Shown here one piece after another: positions 45,801-54,781 of a stretch of DNA of 64,000 bases (position 1 is its first letter; every line of letters starts with the position of its first letter). This stretch comes from Diplolepis rosae (lineage: Eukaryota > Arthropoda > Insecta > Hymenoptera > Diplolepididae), in NCBI GenBank assembly GCA_030998225.1, contig JAPYXD010000701.1:16352501-16416500 (forward strand), in the 5' to 3' direction. The position numbers and the translations under genes were made by a program. Below the pieces are notes generated by a model that had not been told where the DNA came from, searched no databases, and saw only the letters and a list, made by a program, of their open reading frames with translations.

Positions 45801-48800
45801 TTTATATGATTTAGAACTTGTTTATTTAAAATTATGCAGCTTTGAAAAAATAGAGTTACGACCTTTTTGCGAATACTGCACTAAAAATAGTTATTTTAGA
45901 TAAATTAATCATCCAATAGTTATCTGCTAAGTTAACATAAATTTATGTTTAACAATTTGTTGAAGCTTTACAATATAATTATCAAACAATATTTATACAA
46001 AAAAATATAATTTTTATATTCCTAATAGAATAAAACATATAAATACGAATATAACTAATACAATTTTTGAAGCTTTTTTTCGTCATTATCAGACTCATTA
46101 GTTAAGTCGCTATTTTCAGTCAAAACATCAAAATATTTTTATCATACCAATTTTTGTGCGTTTAAAGGTAAAAATTTCATCAAATACTGTATGTCCGCAA
46201 TTTTTGCCTTCTTCATTCCTACAGCATCGATTTTGGTAAATTTATTTACAGCTTCAGTGAGATTTTTAAATGATATTTCAAACAAAGAAAGCGTTCATGA
46301 TTTTTCTTTAGAATAATTTTGAAAACTTTTCACAGTACCATTCTGGAAATATGTAAAGTAAACATACTTTTGAATTGAAAATTTTATTTTCTTAGCATAA
46401 CACTGAGAAAACAGTTTCTTTGATATATGGTTAAAGAAAAAATTCCTTTGAATTAAAGAAAGTTTTGTTAATTCAAAATATATCTTTTTAACCAAAGAAA
46501 TAGATTTGTTTACATCAAAGAAAATTTATTTGAATCAACAAAACTTTCTTCAATTCAAAGAAATTTTTTCTTTGACCATATATCAAAGAAACTATTTTCT
46601 GAGTGAAGGTGAACGACGTTTGTGTAAATCTATAGTAGATTTCCAATTTTTAATTAAATTTGAACCATTAACAACTTTAAATGGGAACTGATTATTACGG
46701 CAACTTTTGAACATATCAACATAAGTATCAACCGTATATATATTTTCCATTCGCGTTTTTAGTTTTCCGTAACAACCAAAGTTGCGGTCACATTGATTAT
46801 ATGAATCTTCGCAAAAATGACATAACTCAAGTTACGCTCTTCTTTTATAGACATGGTTTTTTTCTTTCATATTTTACATCCATATAAAAAGTGTCTTCTA
46901 TTTCCATTTTAAATCATAATCCTAATAAGGCTCTAATTCGAGTTACGTCGTTTTTTCCACCCGATCACTCAATTAGCCTTGATCTGATTAAATTTGGGTT
47001 TATTGGGATCAAAAGGGGAAATGGCAAGCTTCAATTTGAGACATTATTGAAGGTACTAGGACTCCGGGTTTAATGCCCACGGTTATCCAAAAATGACCAA
47101 AAACATTTTTTTTGGTGGTTTCAACCCCTATTTTCTCAAAAACTATACGTGATGGACAACACCTAGTCACTTCCCATTAGCAGACCGAAAGTTGAAATTT
47201 GCAGACCAGTGATTTCTAAAGTAGTGGTACATAGTAGAGTGTTCAATAAGTTTGCAGGATGACACAGTGATTTTCATATATTTCCCATGGAGTACAATCT
47301 TGCAGACGACAGCTGTTAAAATTGATGAATTTAAATAAATTCGTATAAGCACAAATGTTGCTGAACGATCGTGAGAGCCAAAAGACATTACCACTCCAGA
47401 AATCATCGAAAAAGTCTAGAACAAAACTACAAAATAGGTGTCGTGTTTTCTAACAAATGATTAAAAATGCCAACGAATTCATGATTCACAGAGTTTTTGG
47501 TCCTATTTAACCGTAATCGAAGCGATTTTCTGCGCCGATTAGTGACCAATGATAAAACATGGATCCACCACTACACACCAGAATCGAAACAACAACAAAA
47601 AAAGGTGGAACTGAACCAAAGCGAGCAAAGATACAACAATCGTCTGGAAAGGTTATGGCTTCTGTTATTTGGGATTCCAGTTGCATATTGTTCACCGACT
47701 TTTCGGGAAATGAAACAAAATCAATAGCGACTATTACTGTGCATTATTGAACCGATTGAAAGAAGAAATCACAAGAAAGCAGCTTCATTTGTTGAAGAAA
47801 AAAGGCATCTTTTCTCAAGACAGTGCACTAGCTCAGAAATCGATAAAAACGATGGCAAAAATCAATAAATTTCACTTTGAATTACTTTCCCACACATCTC
47901 ATTCTCCAGATCTGGCCTCCAGCGACTTTTATCTGTTCCCAAACTTGAAGAGATGGCTCTAGGGACAGAGATTTTTATCAAATGATAATGTTGAAAAATC
48001 GTTGGACCAAGTGTATCGAGCTGAAAGGAGATTATGTTGAAGAATAAATAGGATTTTTGCCGAAAAAGTTGTCTTTTCTTTGACATCCTTCGGACTTATT
48101 GAACTCCGTAGTATAGGTACCGCCAGGTACGAAAGGATTATTATCTATTAATACACGAAGAAAAATAGAGAAACTTTACTCAACTTTTAGCAAAGTTGAG
48201 ATGTATGGACAAGCTGGAGATTATTTAATATTATTGTAATCATTTTTGACGTACCAAATATTAAATAATGCATCAAATTTCGGTAAATATTAAAATGTAG
48301 AGTAAAGTTGCGAAATGTAAGCCACAAATTATTACAAGCATATTAAATAATTTCAAATTAATTAGTTGAGTTTGAAATTTTTGTCACTGCATACATTATC
48401 GGAGGTTCACTAGTCGCGTATCAGATAGGATACGTTGTCGACAGGTGTCCTCGTGGACAATTTCAAACTCCTATATCGCAAATAATGCAAATAAATTCAA
48501 ATTCTTTAAAATATTAAATAATATCCAACTTGACAATATATCCCAACTTTGCTCAAAAGTTAAGTACTAGCCTATTATGTGTACTATCAGAATACTAGCA
48601 AAACCAAAATGAGTAATATTTCATTCAATTAATTCGCCTATGCTAATTTAAAAAATATACATAAGACACTCAGTGATACTTGTCGTTCTATACGAAATTT
48701 AAGACGAATTAGTTCGCCTAAACACTTATAGGTAGCGGTACGTAAAGGTGTGATTGTAACTTGGGGATTGTTCTACGATAAATAAAAGGCCTTCAGCATG

Positions 48801-49514
48801 CGAAAAATCCTAAAAGAAAAATGTATAAAGTGTTTTAATAAGAGCGGTTTGAATGTATAAATAAATCACCGAGAGAAATATTTGTTTGAATCAGATATAC
48901 TGTATCTTTGATATGCGATTAAACAGACAGTTTTTTTTTATGTAAACACATTATTTTTTGTTTAAGTTTATTTAATTTGAATATTAAGGTAGGTCATGGC
49001 AAAGTAGTCGGGTTAACATTCATTGCTCCCCAAAAAGTCAATAGAACGTGTTATTGGTGCGTTTTTATCTTATTCCGAGTCTCAACCTATTATACAAGAT
49101 ATTTTTATGTGCAATTATTATTTCAATCAAATAACTAATTTTTCAGCCGACGGGAGAGAAACTTCTAATACATCGTGCCAACAGACAATTTCCAGAATCT
49201 AATATTTTTAATTCCATTTCACCAGAGGATACCCATTTAAGCAACAATATTTTCAGCGAAAGAGTAAGTATATTGAATTTTTCACCCGTTTTTCTTATTA
49301 TCAATTGAACTCTTTTATATTTTAGGAAAATATAGGTGGATTTACAGTTATAAATGGTAGACTTTTTGGAATTGCCAGATCAGCAAGAAGATCGACGGCA
49401 GGATTTTTAGTGTCTTATATCGATATTTACAGTGTTATGCCTTTTATCTATAGTCATATAAAAATGAAGAGGTCTTTCTTATCCTTTGGGAAAAACAAAA
49501 AAGTAGGTAAGTAG
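39875..49514 (+). CDS. SPH2: secreted S1-family serine protease homologue, triad lost
   Basis: Five exons with GT-AG introns keep one frame: 39875-39932 (58 bp), 42361-42638, 44734-44841, 49147-49263 and 49326-49514, giving 249 aa. Exon 1 is a signal peptide (MKSLITVTMCIILACASSE) and ends in phase 1, exactly as SPH1 exon 1; later introns are phase 0. ICGTVFITIRYTLFLSVC matches CGGTxxxxRHVLTAAHC with His57 replaced by Val. NGSIALAALK matches NDIALIKLK with Asp102 replaced by Ser. ENIGGFTVING matches GDSGGPLVVNG with Ser195 replaced by Ile. FLIIRWSQ fits the VSGWG strand. An additional intron after RWSQ is absent from SPH1 but shared with SPH3. The C-terminus is basic (KRSFLSFGKNKK). I infer a secreted pseudo-enzyme. 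Introns 1-3 are loaded with mariners, MITEs and the TIR element. Confidence 0.8.
40141..40216. repeat. Tandem duplication, 38-bp unit x2
   Basis: AATTGGTAGAATTGAATTAA begins two adjacent, almost identical 38-bp units in SPH2 intron 1. Confidence 0.85.
40347..40380. repeat. Perfect 34-bp palindrome
   Basis: CTCACAAACCGATATATATA continues to its exact reverse complement, ending GGTTTGTGAG. It follows a (TA)n tract and could extrude as a cruciform. Confidence 0.9.
40505..41274 (-). mobile_element. Mellifera-type mariner, 3'-truncated (SPH2 intron 1)
   Basis: Minus strand. The 5' TIR is at 41235-41274 (inverse of CTTATTGATCTCTC, then TA at 41275-41276). Transposase starts near 41098: MEKSEFRMLIKHCFLMGNNT and SLDKCYGESSPSRQMVEKCL (HTH region), then after a stop-rich middle FLRRLVTIDEIWINYYTPES with the first catalytic Asp. 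It breaks off near 40505 at AYCLSAI. The second and third Asp blocks and 3' TIR are missing. Confidence 0.8.
41440..41830 (-). mobile_element. Second mellifera-type mariner fragment (SPH2 intron 1)
   Basis: Minus-strand reading from about 41708: MGKNEFYVVIEHFCWKK, stop, MAPNVKAKFFDVHRDF, then HPDGVITPKMMEKILDIVME and DCQYIR. This is the N-terminal HTH segment of a mellifera-subfamily transposase, with several stops. Only about 100 codons survive; no TIR was identified with confidence. Confidence 0.6.
41952..42222. repeat. MITE with ~45-bp inverted ends (SPH2 intron 1)
   Basis: ATACCCACGTGGGAAATGCA at the left and CATTCCCCTCCGCGGTAT at the right are inverse with a few changes; both continue into the shared block TGGGGCC...TGGCGCGAAAC. 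Non-coding interior. Confidence 0.7.
43622..44517 (+). mobile_element. Mariner deletion derivative within TIR copy 2
   Basis: TIRs CCAGGTCTAGAAGTATGAAA / inverse, with TA at 43620-43621 and 44518-44519. At 896 bp it is about 400 bp shorter than a complete mariner. The loss is internal and leaves one open frame, listed next. The N-terminus (MKKTAAESHRMLVEAYGEHA) is close to family A, so it is a sister family. Confidence 0.9.
43830..44441 (+). CDS. Internally deleted mariner transposase, 203 codons open
   Basis: The frame is uninterrupted for 203 codons (start at 43830 is a TTG; the family start would lie a little upstream). Residues 1-50 are the HTH-containing N-terminus. Near residue 52 (PPIKFE|NWDQKG) about 140 residues of the normal protein, including the first catalytic Asp, are missing, yet the frame is kept. 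FLLDNAPSYTAKRVKETL holds the second Asp and YSPELAPSDYHVF the third; the protein ends normally at NSNGDYFE. It cannot catalyse transposition alone. If expressed it could bind TIRs or multimerise; that is speculation. Confidence 0.7.
   Translation: MKKTAAESHRMLVEAYGEHALGKTQCFEWFKKFKSGNFYVRNEDHGKPPIKFENWDQKGVIYYELLKLGETVNTNRYQQQMIDLNRALQEKPPDYRRRQQKDIFLLDNAPSYTAKRVKETLETFIWEILAYAAYSPELAPSDYHVFASLGHALAERRFTSYENVREWLDNWFDLKDEQFYWRSIHHLPERWEKCVNSNGDYFE
45478..47165. repeat. Long inverted-repeat element in SPH2 intron 3
   Basis: About 170 bp at 45480-45650 (including GGATAGTTTTTGAGAAAATG and TTTTTGGATAACCGTGGGC) return inverted at 46975-47165 with scattered changes. The ~1.3-kb centre is AT-rich, non-coding, and carries a small hairpin MITE at 46402-46606. 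No transposase. Outer ends and target duplication not resolved. Confidence 0.6.
46402..46606. repeat. Hairpin MITE (205 bp)
   Basis: CACTGAGAAAACAGTTTCTT at the left and its near inverse ending TTTTCTGAGTG at the right; the arms pair for about 75 bp (including TTTGATATATGGTTAAAGAA). Inserted in the centre of the larger inverted-repeat element. Confidence 0.8.
47237..48108 (+). mobile_element. Mellifera-type mariner, internally deleted (SPH2 intron 3)
   Basis: Ends GAGTGTTCAATAAG and CTTATTGAACTCCG with TA at 47235-47236 and 48109-48110; 872 bp. Transposase pieces: FLRRLVTNDKTWIHHYTPES (first Asp block, Asp changed to Asn: TNDKT), KQLHLLKKKGIFSQDSALAQ (second Asp) and TSHSPDLASSDFYLFPNLKR (third Asp). 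The HTH half is largely deleted and frameshifts separate the pieces near 47640 and 47740. Confidence 0.85.
48150..48575. repeat. Foldback MITE in SPH2 intron 3
   Basis: CAACTTTTAGCAAAGTTGAG and GATTATTTAATATTATTG near 48180-48235 recur inverted near 48510-48570 (ATATCCCAACTTTGCTCAAA). The arms are about 65 bp, the spacer about 270 bp. It begins at an ACACGAAGAAAAAT motif like those of other small MITEs here. Confidence 0.6.
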
Positions 49515-49799
49515 ACATATTTTCGTGCAGTAATTAAGTAATTAACTGCAAATTACGTAAAATTGTAGACAATAGAGTCGGTATCTCTGGGACATTGTCA
49601 AATCAAAGAAAAATCAATGTCAATATATGCAAAACAGAATAATCAATTTATTAAGCACACCAGTTTGAAATAATAATTAACATAAAGTTAATCCTATTGA
49701 TGCAAAGTTCTTAGATATAACTAATTGGAATAACCATGAAACCTTATTTACTGGGTAATTCGCAAAGTAATTTCTTTTTTATAAGAGTAAATGAACTCG
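49515..49799. other. SPH2 3' flank
   Basis: AT-rich; would hold the SPH2 3' UTR. No other frame seen. Confidence 0.35.
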
Positions 49800-50272
49800 A
49801 TTTATTCATATATAAAATAAATTCTACTTAATTATATACTGCTCGCTTTTTTCCATAACCTTGAGCCATTTTTCTCGCAACTTCAAGATTCCACGCTCAT
49901 AAAAGATCATCTCCCAAATGGCAAAAAACTGGAATAAGTAGTTTTTGATGTCTTCAACTGTATCGACGTTCACACCGTTCAAAGAATTATGAAGATACCC
50001 GAATAAATGGTATTCCGATGGTGCCAAATAGGAGAGTATAGTGGGTGCGGTAGAATATCCCATCCAAGCTGCAAAAGTTTCTGGCGAGTGACCAAGCTTG
50101 TGACTGTCTGGCATTGTTGTGGTGGAAAATACCTTTTCTATTCACCAACTCTGGTTGGTTTTACTTGATGACAGAATCGAATTCGTCCAACTGACAACAG
50201 TACACGTCTGAATTCATGGTTTAGTTCTTCGGTAGCAGCTCGAAAATATGATTCCCTTCTAATCTCATCATA

Positions 50273-51542
50273 TTAGGTTGGCAACAAAGTCATTTCGTTT
50301 TTCTTCGTGATTTTAAAAGCAAGTTTATTAATACAAACAACAAACATTAATCAATTAGGTATTCACCATTTTGATCAATGACCTTTTGCCATCTTTCAGT
50401 CAGCTTCATAATCCCGCTTTCGCAAAAAGTTTGGTTCTTAGAGGAAAAAAACAGAATCAACTCCTTTTTGACAATCTCATTTGAATCGAATGTTTTTCCA
50501 TTCAAATGGTTTTGAAGTGAACGGAATAAATTATAATCGGATGGTGCAAGGTCAGGACTTTACGGTGGATGAGGCATCACTTCTTAGCCTAACTCCAATA
50601 ATTTTTTGCGAGTGACCAAAGATGTATGTGGTCTGGCGTTATCTTGATGGAAGATGACGCCTTTACGAGTTGCCAGTTCTGGCTGCTTTTCCTTTATTTC
50701 TTTGTCCGATTTCATTAGCTGGTGACAGTAGACATTCGAATTAATAGTTTTGTTCCCTGGGAGCAGCGCAAAATAAACAATACCTTTAAAATCACACCAA
50801 ACACTCAGCATAATTTTCTTTTGATGTCGATTGTGCAGGCTTATCTCGCTTGATCCATGATTTTTTTCGCACGACGTTATCGTAAACAGCCCATTTTTCA
50901 TTTGCCCGTTATGATTCGCTCTGAAAAAGGATAGGTTTCGTTACGTTTCAGCAGTGGATCGCAAGTGAAAATTCGTTTGGTGAGTTGAATTTCGTTGAAT
51001 TTGTGAGGAACCCAAATATCGAGCTTGTTAACGTAACCAAGTTGTTTTAAATGGCTTTCAACGCATGTATGTGATATGTTAAGCTTCTCTGCGATCTCTC
51101 GTGTCGTACTACGCCGAAAATTTTCTATTATTGCTTTTATATTGTCGTCGTCAACTTCAATTGGGGGTCCAGAGCGTGGTGCATCTTTGAGGTCAAAATC
51201 TTTGGAACGAAAACGAGCAAACCAATTCTGGCACTGGCTTTCTGTTAATGATTTTTCACCATAAACATCATACAACTTTTTCCGAGCTTGCACTGCGTTT
51301 TTACCTTTTCGGAATTAATAAAGTAAAATATGACGAAAATTACCGTCTGGAATCTTCATTTGAAATCAATGCAAAACAATAAATAAACAAAAAAACTTGA
51401 AACTTTTTTTTTACTGTATAGTCTATGAAACGTCAGCTCTCAAACACCATATACGATCTGAAGTTTGCAATGGAGAATAACGACTTCAGACGACTAAGGC
51501 CATCTAGCGGAAAAAAGCGAAATGACTTTGTTGCCAACCCAA
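50273..51542 (-). mobile_element. Mariner family B, near-complete copy
   Basis: 1270 bp, TIRs TTAGGTTGGCAACAAAGTCA (left) and its inverse with one change (right), TA at 50271-50272 and 51543-51544. Transposase on the minus strand in two long overlapping frames: 50898-51293 (HTH: QARKKLYDVYGEKSLTESQC, REIAEKLNISHTCVESHLKQ, up to ERIITGK) and 50584-50901 (KGIVYFALLPGNKTINSNVY, then FHQDNARPHTSLVTRKKLLE with the second Asp). A stop at 50584 precedes the third Asp block (SPDLAPSDYNLF in translation near 50540). The first Asp (ITGDEKW) lies at the frame junction, near 50900. Few lesions suggest recent activity. Confidence 0.9.
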
Positions 51543-51739
51543 TACAATGAGCTTCACCTTCTTTTGATGAATATCTGACTTTCTAGTTGATTGAGCAGGT
51601 TCTTCTCATATGGATCATGATCTTTTTCGCTTAACATTGTTGTAAGCAATCCATATTTCATCTCTAGTTATGACTCGATTCAGAAATGGATCATTTTGAT
51701 TTGAACATTAAAGTGAATGGCCTTTCCGGTTTTGTAAAG

Positions 51740-51806
51740 TTGTTTTATTTTGAAAGTACGTCAACGTTTCGACCGATTTTTCGGTCCTTATCAAGACTAT
51801 AAAAAG
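51740..51806 (-). ncRNA. Hammerhead-ribozyme-like motif, minus strand
   Basis: Reading the minus strand: TTTTAT/AGT (stem I), TTGATAA in place of CTGATGA, a perfect stem II (GACCG AAAAAT CGGTC), GAAA, a 2-bp stem III with loop TTGA, GTA as the cleavage triplet, then ACT and ATAAAA closing stem I. The layout is the type I, short-stem-III hammerhead of Penelope-like elements. Two core positions differ from consensus, so activity is doubtful. Confidence 0.55.
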
Positions 51807-52512
51807 GAAATACAAAATGAATATATATAAAAAATTATGAATATAATAAAAAGATAATAAAAAGATAATAAAAAGATTTTGTTTTTTCAATATAAAATAT
51901 AAAATTAAGAGAAGATAAAAGAGAGAAAGAATAATAATAATAATAAACATACCGTGGATGACAAATTTGGTATTTTACTTCCATTCATATTGTTTGATGA
52001 TAGGTTAAATTTTTATAAAAAATTAAATTTCAAAAAATCCAAGTTTAAAAGCATAAAGTTATATTGTAAAATTATCATCATAGCATATTAGTTGCTATGA
52101 GAGTTCGTTAAATTTTTTTAAAATTTTTGTTAGGATAACTGGTGTCAACCTTTTTAGGTTATATTGATCGATAACGACACCTATAAAATAAATATATAAG
52201 AGATAAATTTTGAATGAAATTGTGTAAAGATATTTTTTGAAATATTAGTTACTTACAAGCAGCTTCCATCATTTATACGTAATTGTTACATTTTTAAAAA
52301 ATTTTTTTTTCAACTACACAAAACTTTGGAAGTAAAATGTCTCCACAATTGTTCATTTGGCTATCGTAGCGTTGTTGATGTTATGGTGCGTTCTCAAGAA
52401 AATTAATATGTAATATATCGGTTATTGGTAACATTCAATGGTAATTTTTGAAATTTATGAAATTATACAATTAAAAAGATTAGAAAAGATAAGAGAAAGT
52501 AGAAAAGTTATT

Positions 52513-53052
52513 TTATGGATTTTATTATATTATTATAAATGGCACTTAAATTTTCAATATCTGTTTTGTAATTAATAGAAAAATTTTCTTTTTGAATATA
52601 AATCATTTCTAAAATTAATCGTTTTTTTAAAATATTTTCTGTATCTAAAATTTTAGTATTTTTAAAATCAAAGGAATGTTTGTAAGAAGTAGCATGTTCT
52701 GCAAGTGCAGTTTTGTTATCTTTATTTTTAACAGATCTAGCATGTTCTAGTAATCTATTGTGTAAGAATCTGCAAGTTTGTCCAATATATTTTTTGTCGC
52801 ATTGTATACAGTTAATTTCATAAATGACATTATATTTAAATTTTTTTGTGTTCTATCTTTAATTGTTGGAAATAATTTTTTTTGTAAAGAGTTTTCTATT
52901 GTAAAGGCAATTTGAAGTTTAGTTTTTTTAAAAATTCTGCATAGCTGTTCTTGAAAATTTTGAATATATGGAAAAGTTATGACTTTTCTACTTTCTCTGT
53001 GATCTATATTATAAATTTCACATAATTGCAAATGATAGTGCGTCGAACACAT
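52513..53052 (-). pseudogene. Penelope-like ORF C-terminus with GIY-YIG domain
   Basis: Upstream frame (52747-53052) covers the linker; a 1-nt shift in an A-run near 52845 moves to the frame with NVIYEINCIQCDKKYIGQTC, FLHNRLLEHARSVKNKDNKT, and AEHATSYKHSFDFKNTKILD, ending in a stop near 52513. This is the GIY-YIG endonuclease with Tyr-Tyr pair, catalytic Arg and Glu region. A C-rich CxxCxKKY finger precedes it, as is usual in Penelope endonucleases. The RT proper is absent. Confidence 0.82.
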
Positions 53053-53247
53053 TTAGATTCCTTAAACTTGTAAGGAAACCAAGTGTCAAGCTTTCCAATG
53101 AACCCAAGGCGTTTCGAATGATCGTGAGTTATCAAATTGGATCATTTTAACTTCTCAGAGATTCCTCGTTCTTTTATATGACGGTCAGTATTCACAAGTG
53201 TCTTTATTTTGCTTTAATCGGTCGACCTGAGTGTGGTGCATCTCCTA

Positions 53248-54060
53248 CGAGGGTAGTCCCAGAAGTGCCCGACCTGACATATTGATGATGGTTGTTGTTT
53301 GAAAAAAATTACTATGGTCGCATGTACCAACTTTATAAAGCTTAATTTAAAAGTTTACAATAACCAATACTTTCATTTGAAAGGTATCAGTCTAATCAAT
53401 ATCAAAGCCGAGCTAAATTCTATTCGAGGGGGGGGGGGGGGCTGCTTTTTCGTTTACAACAATAAAGTATTGAATGGCAGAGTTTGAACGGGGCCGTACA
53501 AGCTGCCAAGACGCACATCACAGTGGTCGACTAAATGAGGTGAAAAAAAAATCGACAAAATGGTATTTGATGACCATCGACTAAAAGCGAGCGAGCTAGC
53601 AGACATGATAGGCATTCAAGCAGTGCTGTACGTCGCGTAAGGACTGGAAATTTGGACATGAGAAAGCTGTGCGCAAAATGGGTGCAGTGTTTGCTTACAA
53701 TGAAAAAAAAGCGTCCTGAAGATGTCTCAATCGAGTGTTTGGCTCGTGGGATAAATTTGACAGATTATCTTCGAGAAGGAAAAACAATCAACAGTAAGTA
53801 TCAGACGAACTTATTACAGCGTTTCAGTGATGAAATCAGGAAAAAACGGCCACATTTGGAGAAAAAAAGTGTTGTTTCATGAAGACAATGCACCAGTTTA
53901 CACATCCGTCAACATTCACCATCTTTAATGAGACTTAAAGAAAACACTACTTCAACGTTCGAAACAGATACGTGTGCTTAATGACGTCCAAAATATCTTG
54001 CTAAGAAATGAAATGATCTTGCGGTTCGAAGTAGCGTCCAAGACAGGAAAACACGGCTAA
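53248..54060 (+). mobile_element. Mellifera-type mariner, deleted copy
   Basis: The left TIR starts CGAGGGTAGTCCCAGAAGTG after TA at 53246-53247. Transposase remnants: FERGRTSCQDAHHSGRLNEV (near 53485), DDHRLKASELADMIGIQAV, then open from 53652 to 53882 (MRKLCAKWVQCLLTMKKKRP, a deletion, then YLREGKTINSKYQTNLLQRF and RKKRPHLEKK). Near 53870 the frame shifts to FHEDNAPVYTS-like sequence (second Asp). No third Asp block or right TIR is seen. The right limit is approximate. Confidence 0.7.
53428..53441. repeat. Poly-G run
   Basis: An unbroken run of about 13 G in otherwise AT-rich sequence, inside the mariner leader. A G-tract of this length is prone to slippage or mis-assembly. Confidence 0.8.
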
Positions 54061-54781
54061 TGACATGTGCACATGAAAAACGAAATTACTCTCCGAGCAA
54101 TCCAATATATTATCATATTACTACTCTTGCTTTATATTTAGTATATATTCAATATATCGTTACAATGGTTATGTGTAATGCTTTTATATACAATTTACAA
54201 AAATAGTTGTATACAAGGTCTGTCGCAAAAGTTCCCAGACAAGCTAAAAATATCCAATACTTGTGGCGACATCTGTTAGATCTTTTGCCCATTTAACCCT
54301 ACACCTTTCATGGATGTCGCGTCAAAATTTCATGAAATTTGGATGTATAGAAGTTAAGTTATTGCGCCTAATGTGTCAGTACATTTGAACCATCGGCCGA
54401 GAAATTAATTAATTAATAATACCAATGGTTTAAACGATTTAAAGAAGGTCGGGAAGACCTAAATGACGACGAACTTCGAGTCGGCCGAGATCAGCTATGA
54501 ACGAAGAAAAGTTGGAAGGGCTTTTTTGACTAAAAATAGTATTTTGACTATCAACCATTTCTTGTGTTCACTTGATTTGACTCCGGGAAATTTTTATTTG
54601 TTCGGAAAATTACATTTGGCCATGAAAGTAAAACGTCATGCAGGCATTGAAGACATTCAAAGGTTGACGACCGTCATCCTGAACATAATTTCTCCTGATG
54701 GACTAAAAATGTCTTTTGATTCGCCTCTTGACCGTGCAAAGCGGTGTACTCAGTCCAAAGGGGATTATTTAAAATAAAATA

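Larger units (their letters stand above)
51706..53054 (-). mobile_element. Second Penelope-like element, 5'-truncated
   Basis: Minus strand, 5' to 3': the end of the RT/linker (53052 downward, frame with ITFPYIQNFQEQLCRIFKKT), the GIY-YIG endonuclease, a ~700-bp AT-rich 3' UTR, and a hammerhead-like fold at 51740-51806. It resembles the 32.5-35.1 kb element in order but differs in sequence, so it is another lineage. It is inserted in the mauritiana-type mariner. Confidence 0.78.
49800..53246 (-). mobile_element. Mauritiana-type mariner, split by two later insertions
   Basis: Minus strand. N-terminal part at 53055-53240 (GRPIKAK..., then WSNLITHDHSKRLGFIGKLD and TWFPYKFKESK). Middle at 51545-51705 (DPFLNRVITRDEIWIAY-like region). 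Catalytic/C-terminal part at 49824-50270 (AAWMGYSTAPTILSYLAPSE, YHLFGYLHNSLNGVNVDTVE, ILKLREKWLKVMEKSEQYII). The pieces rejoin as one transposase only if the family B mariner (50273-51542) and the Penelope-like element (51706-53050) are removed. Its 5' end is replaced by another mariner at 53248. No TIR seen at the 3' side. Confidence 0.7.

Noticed and set aside
47237..48108. Possible intact mariner transposase gene
   Set aside because: Two frameshifts, loss of the HTH region and a changed first Asp.
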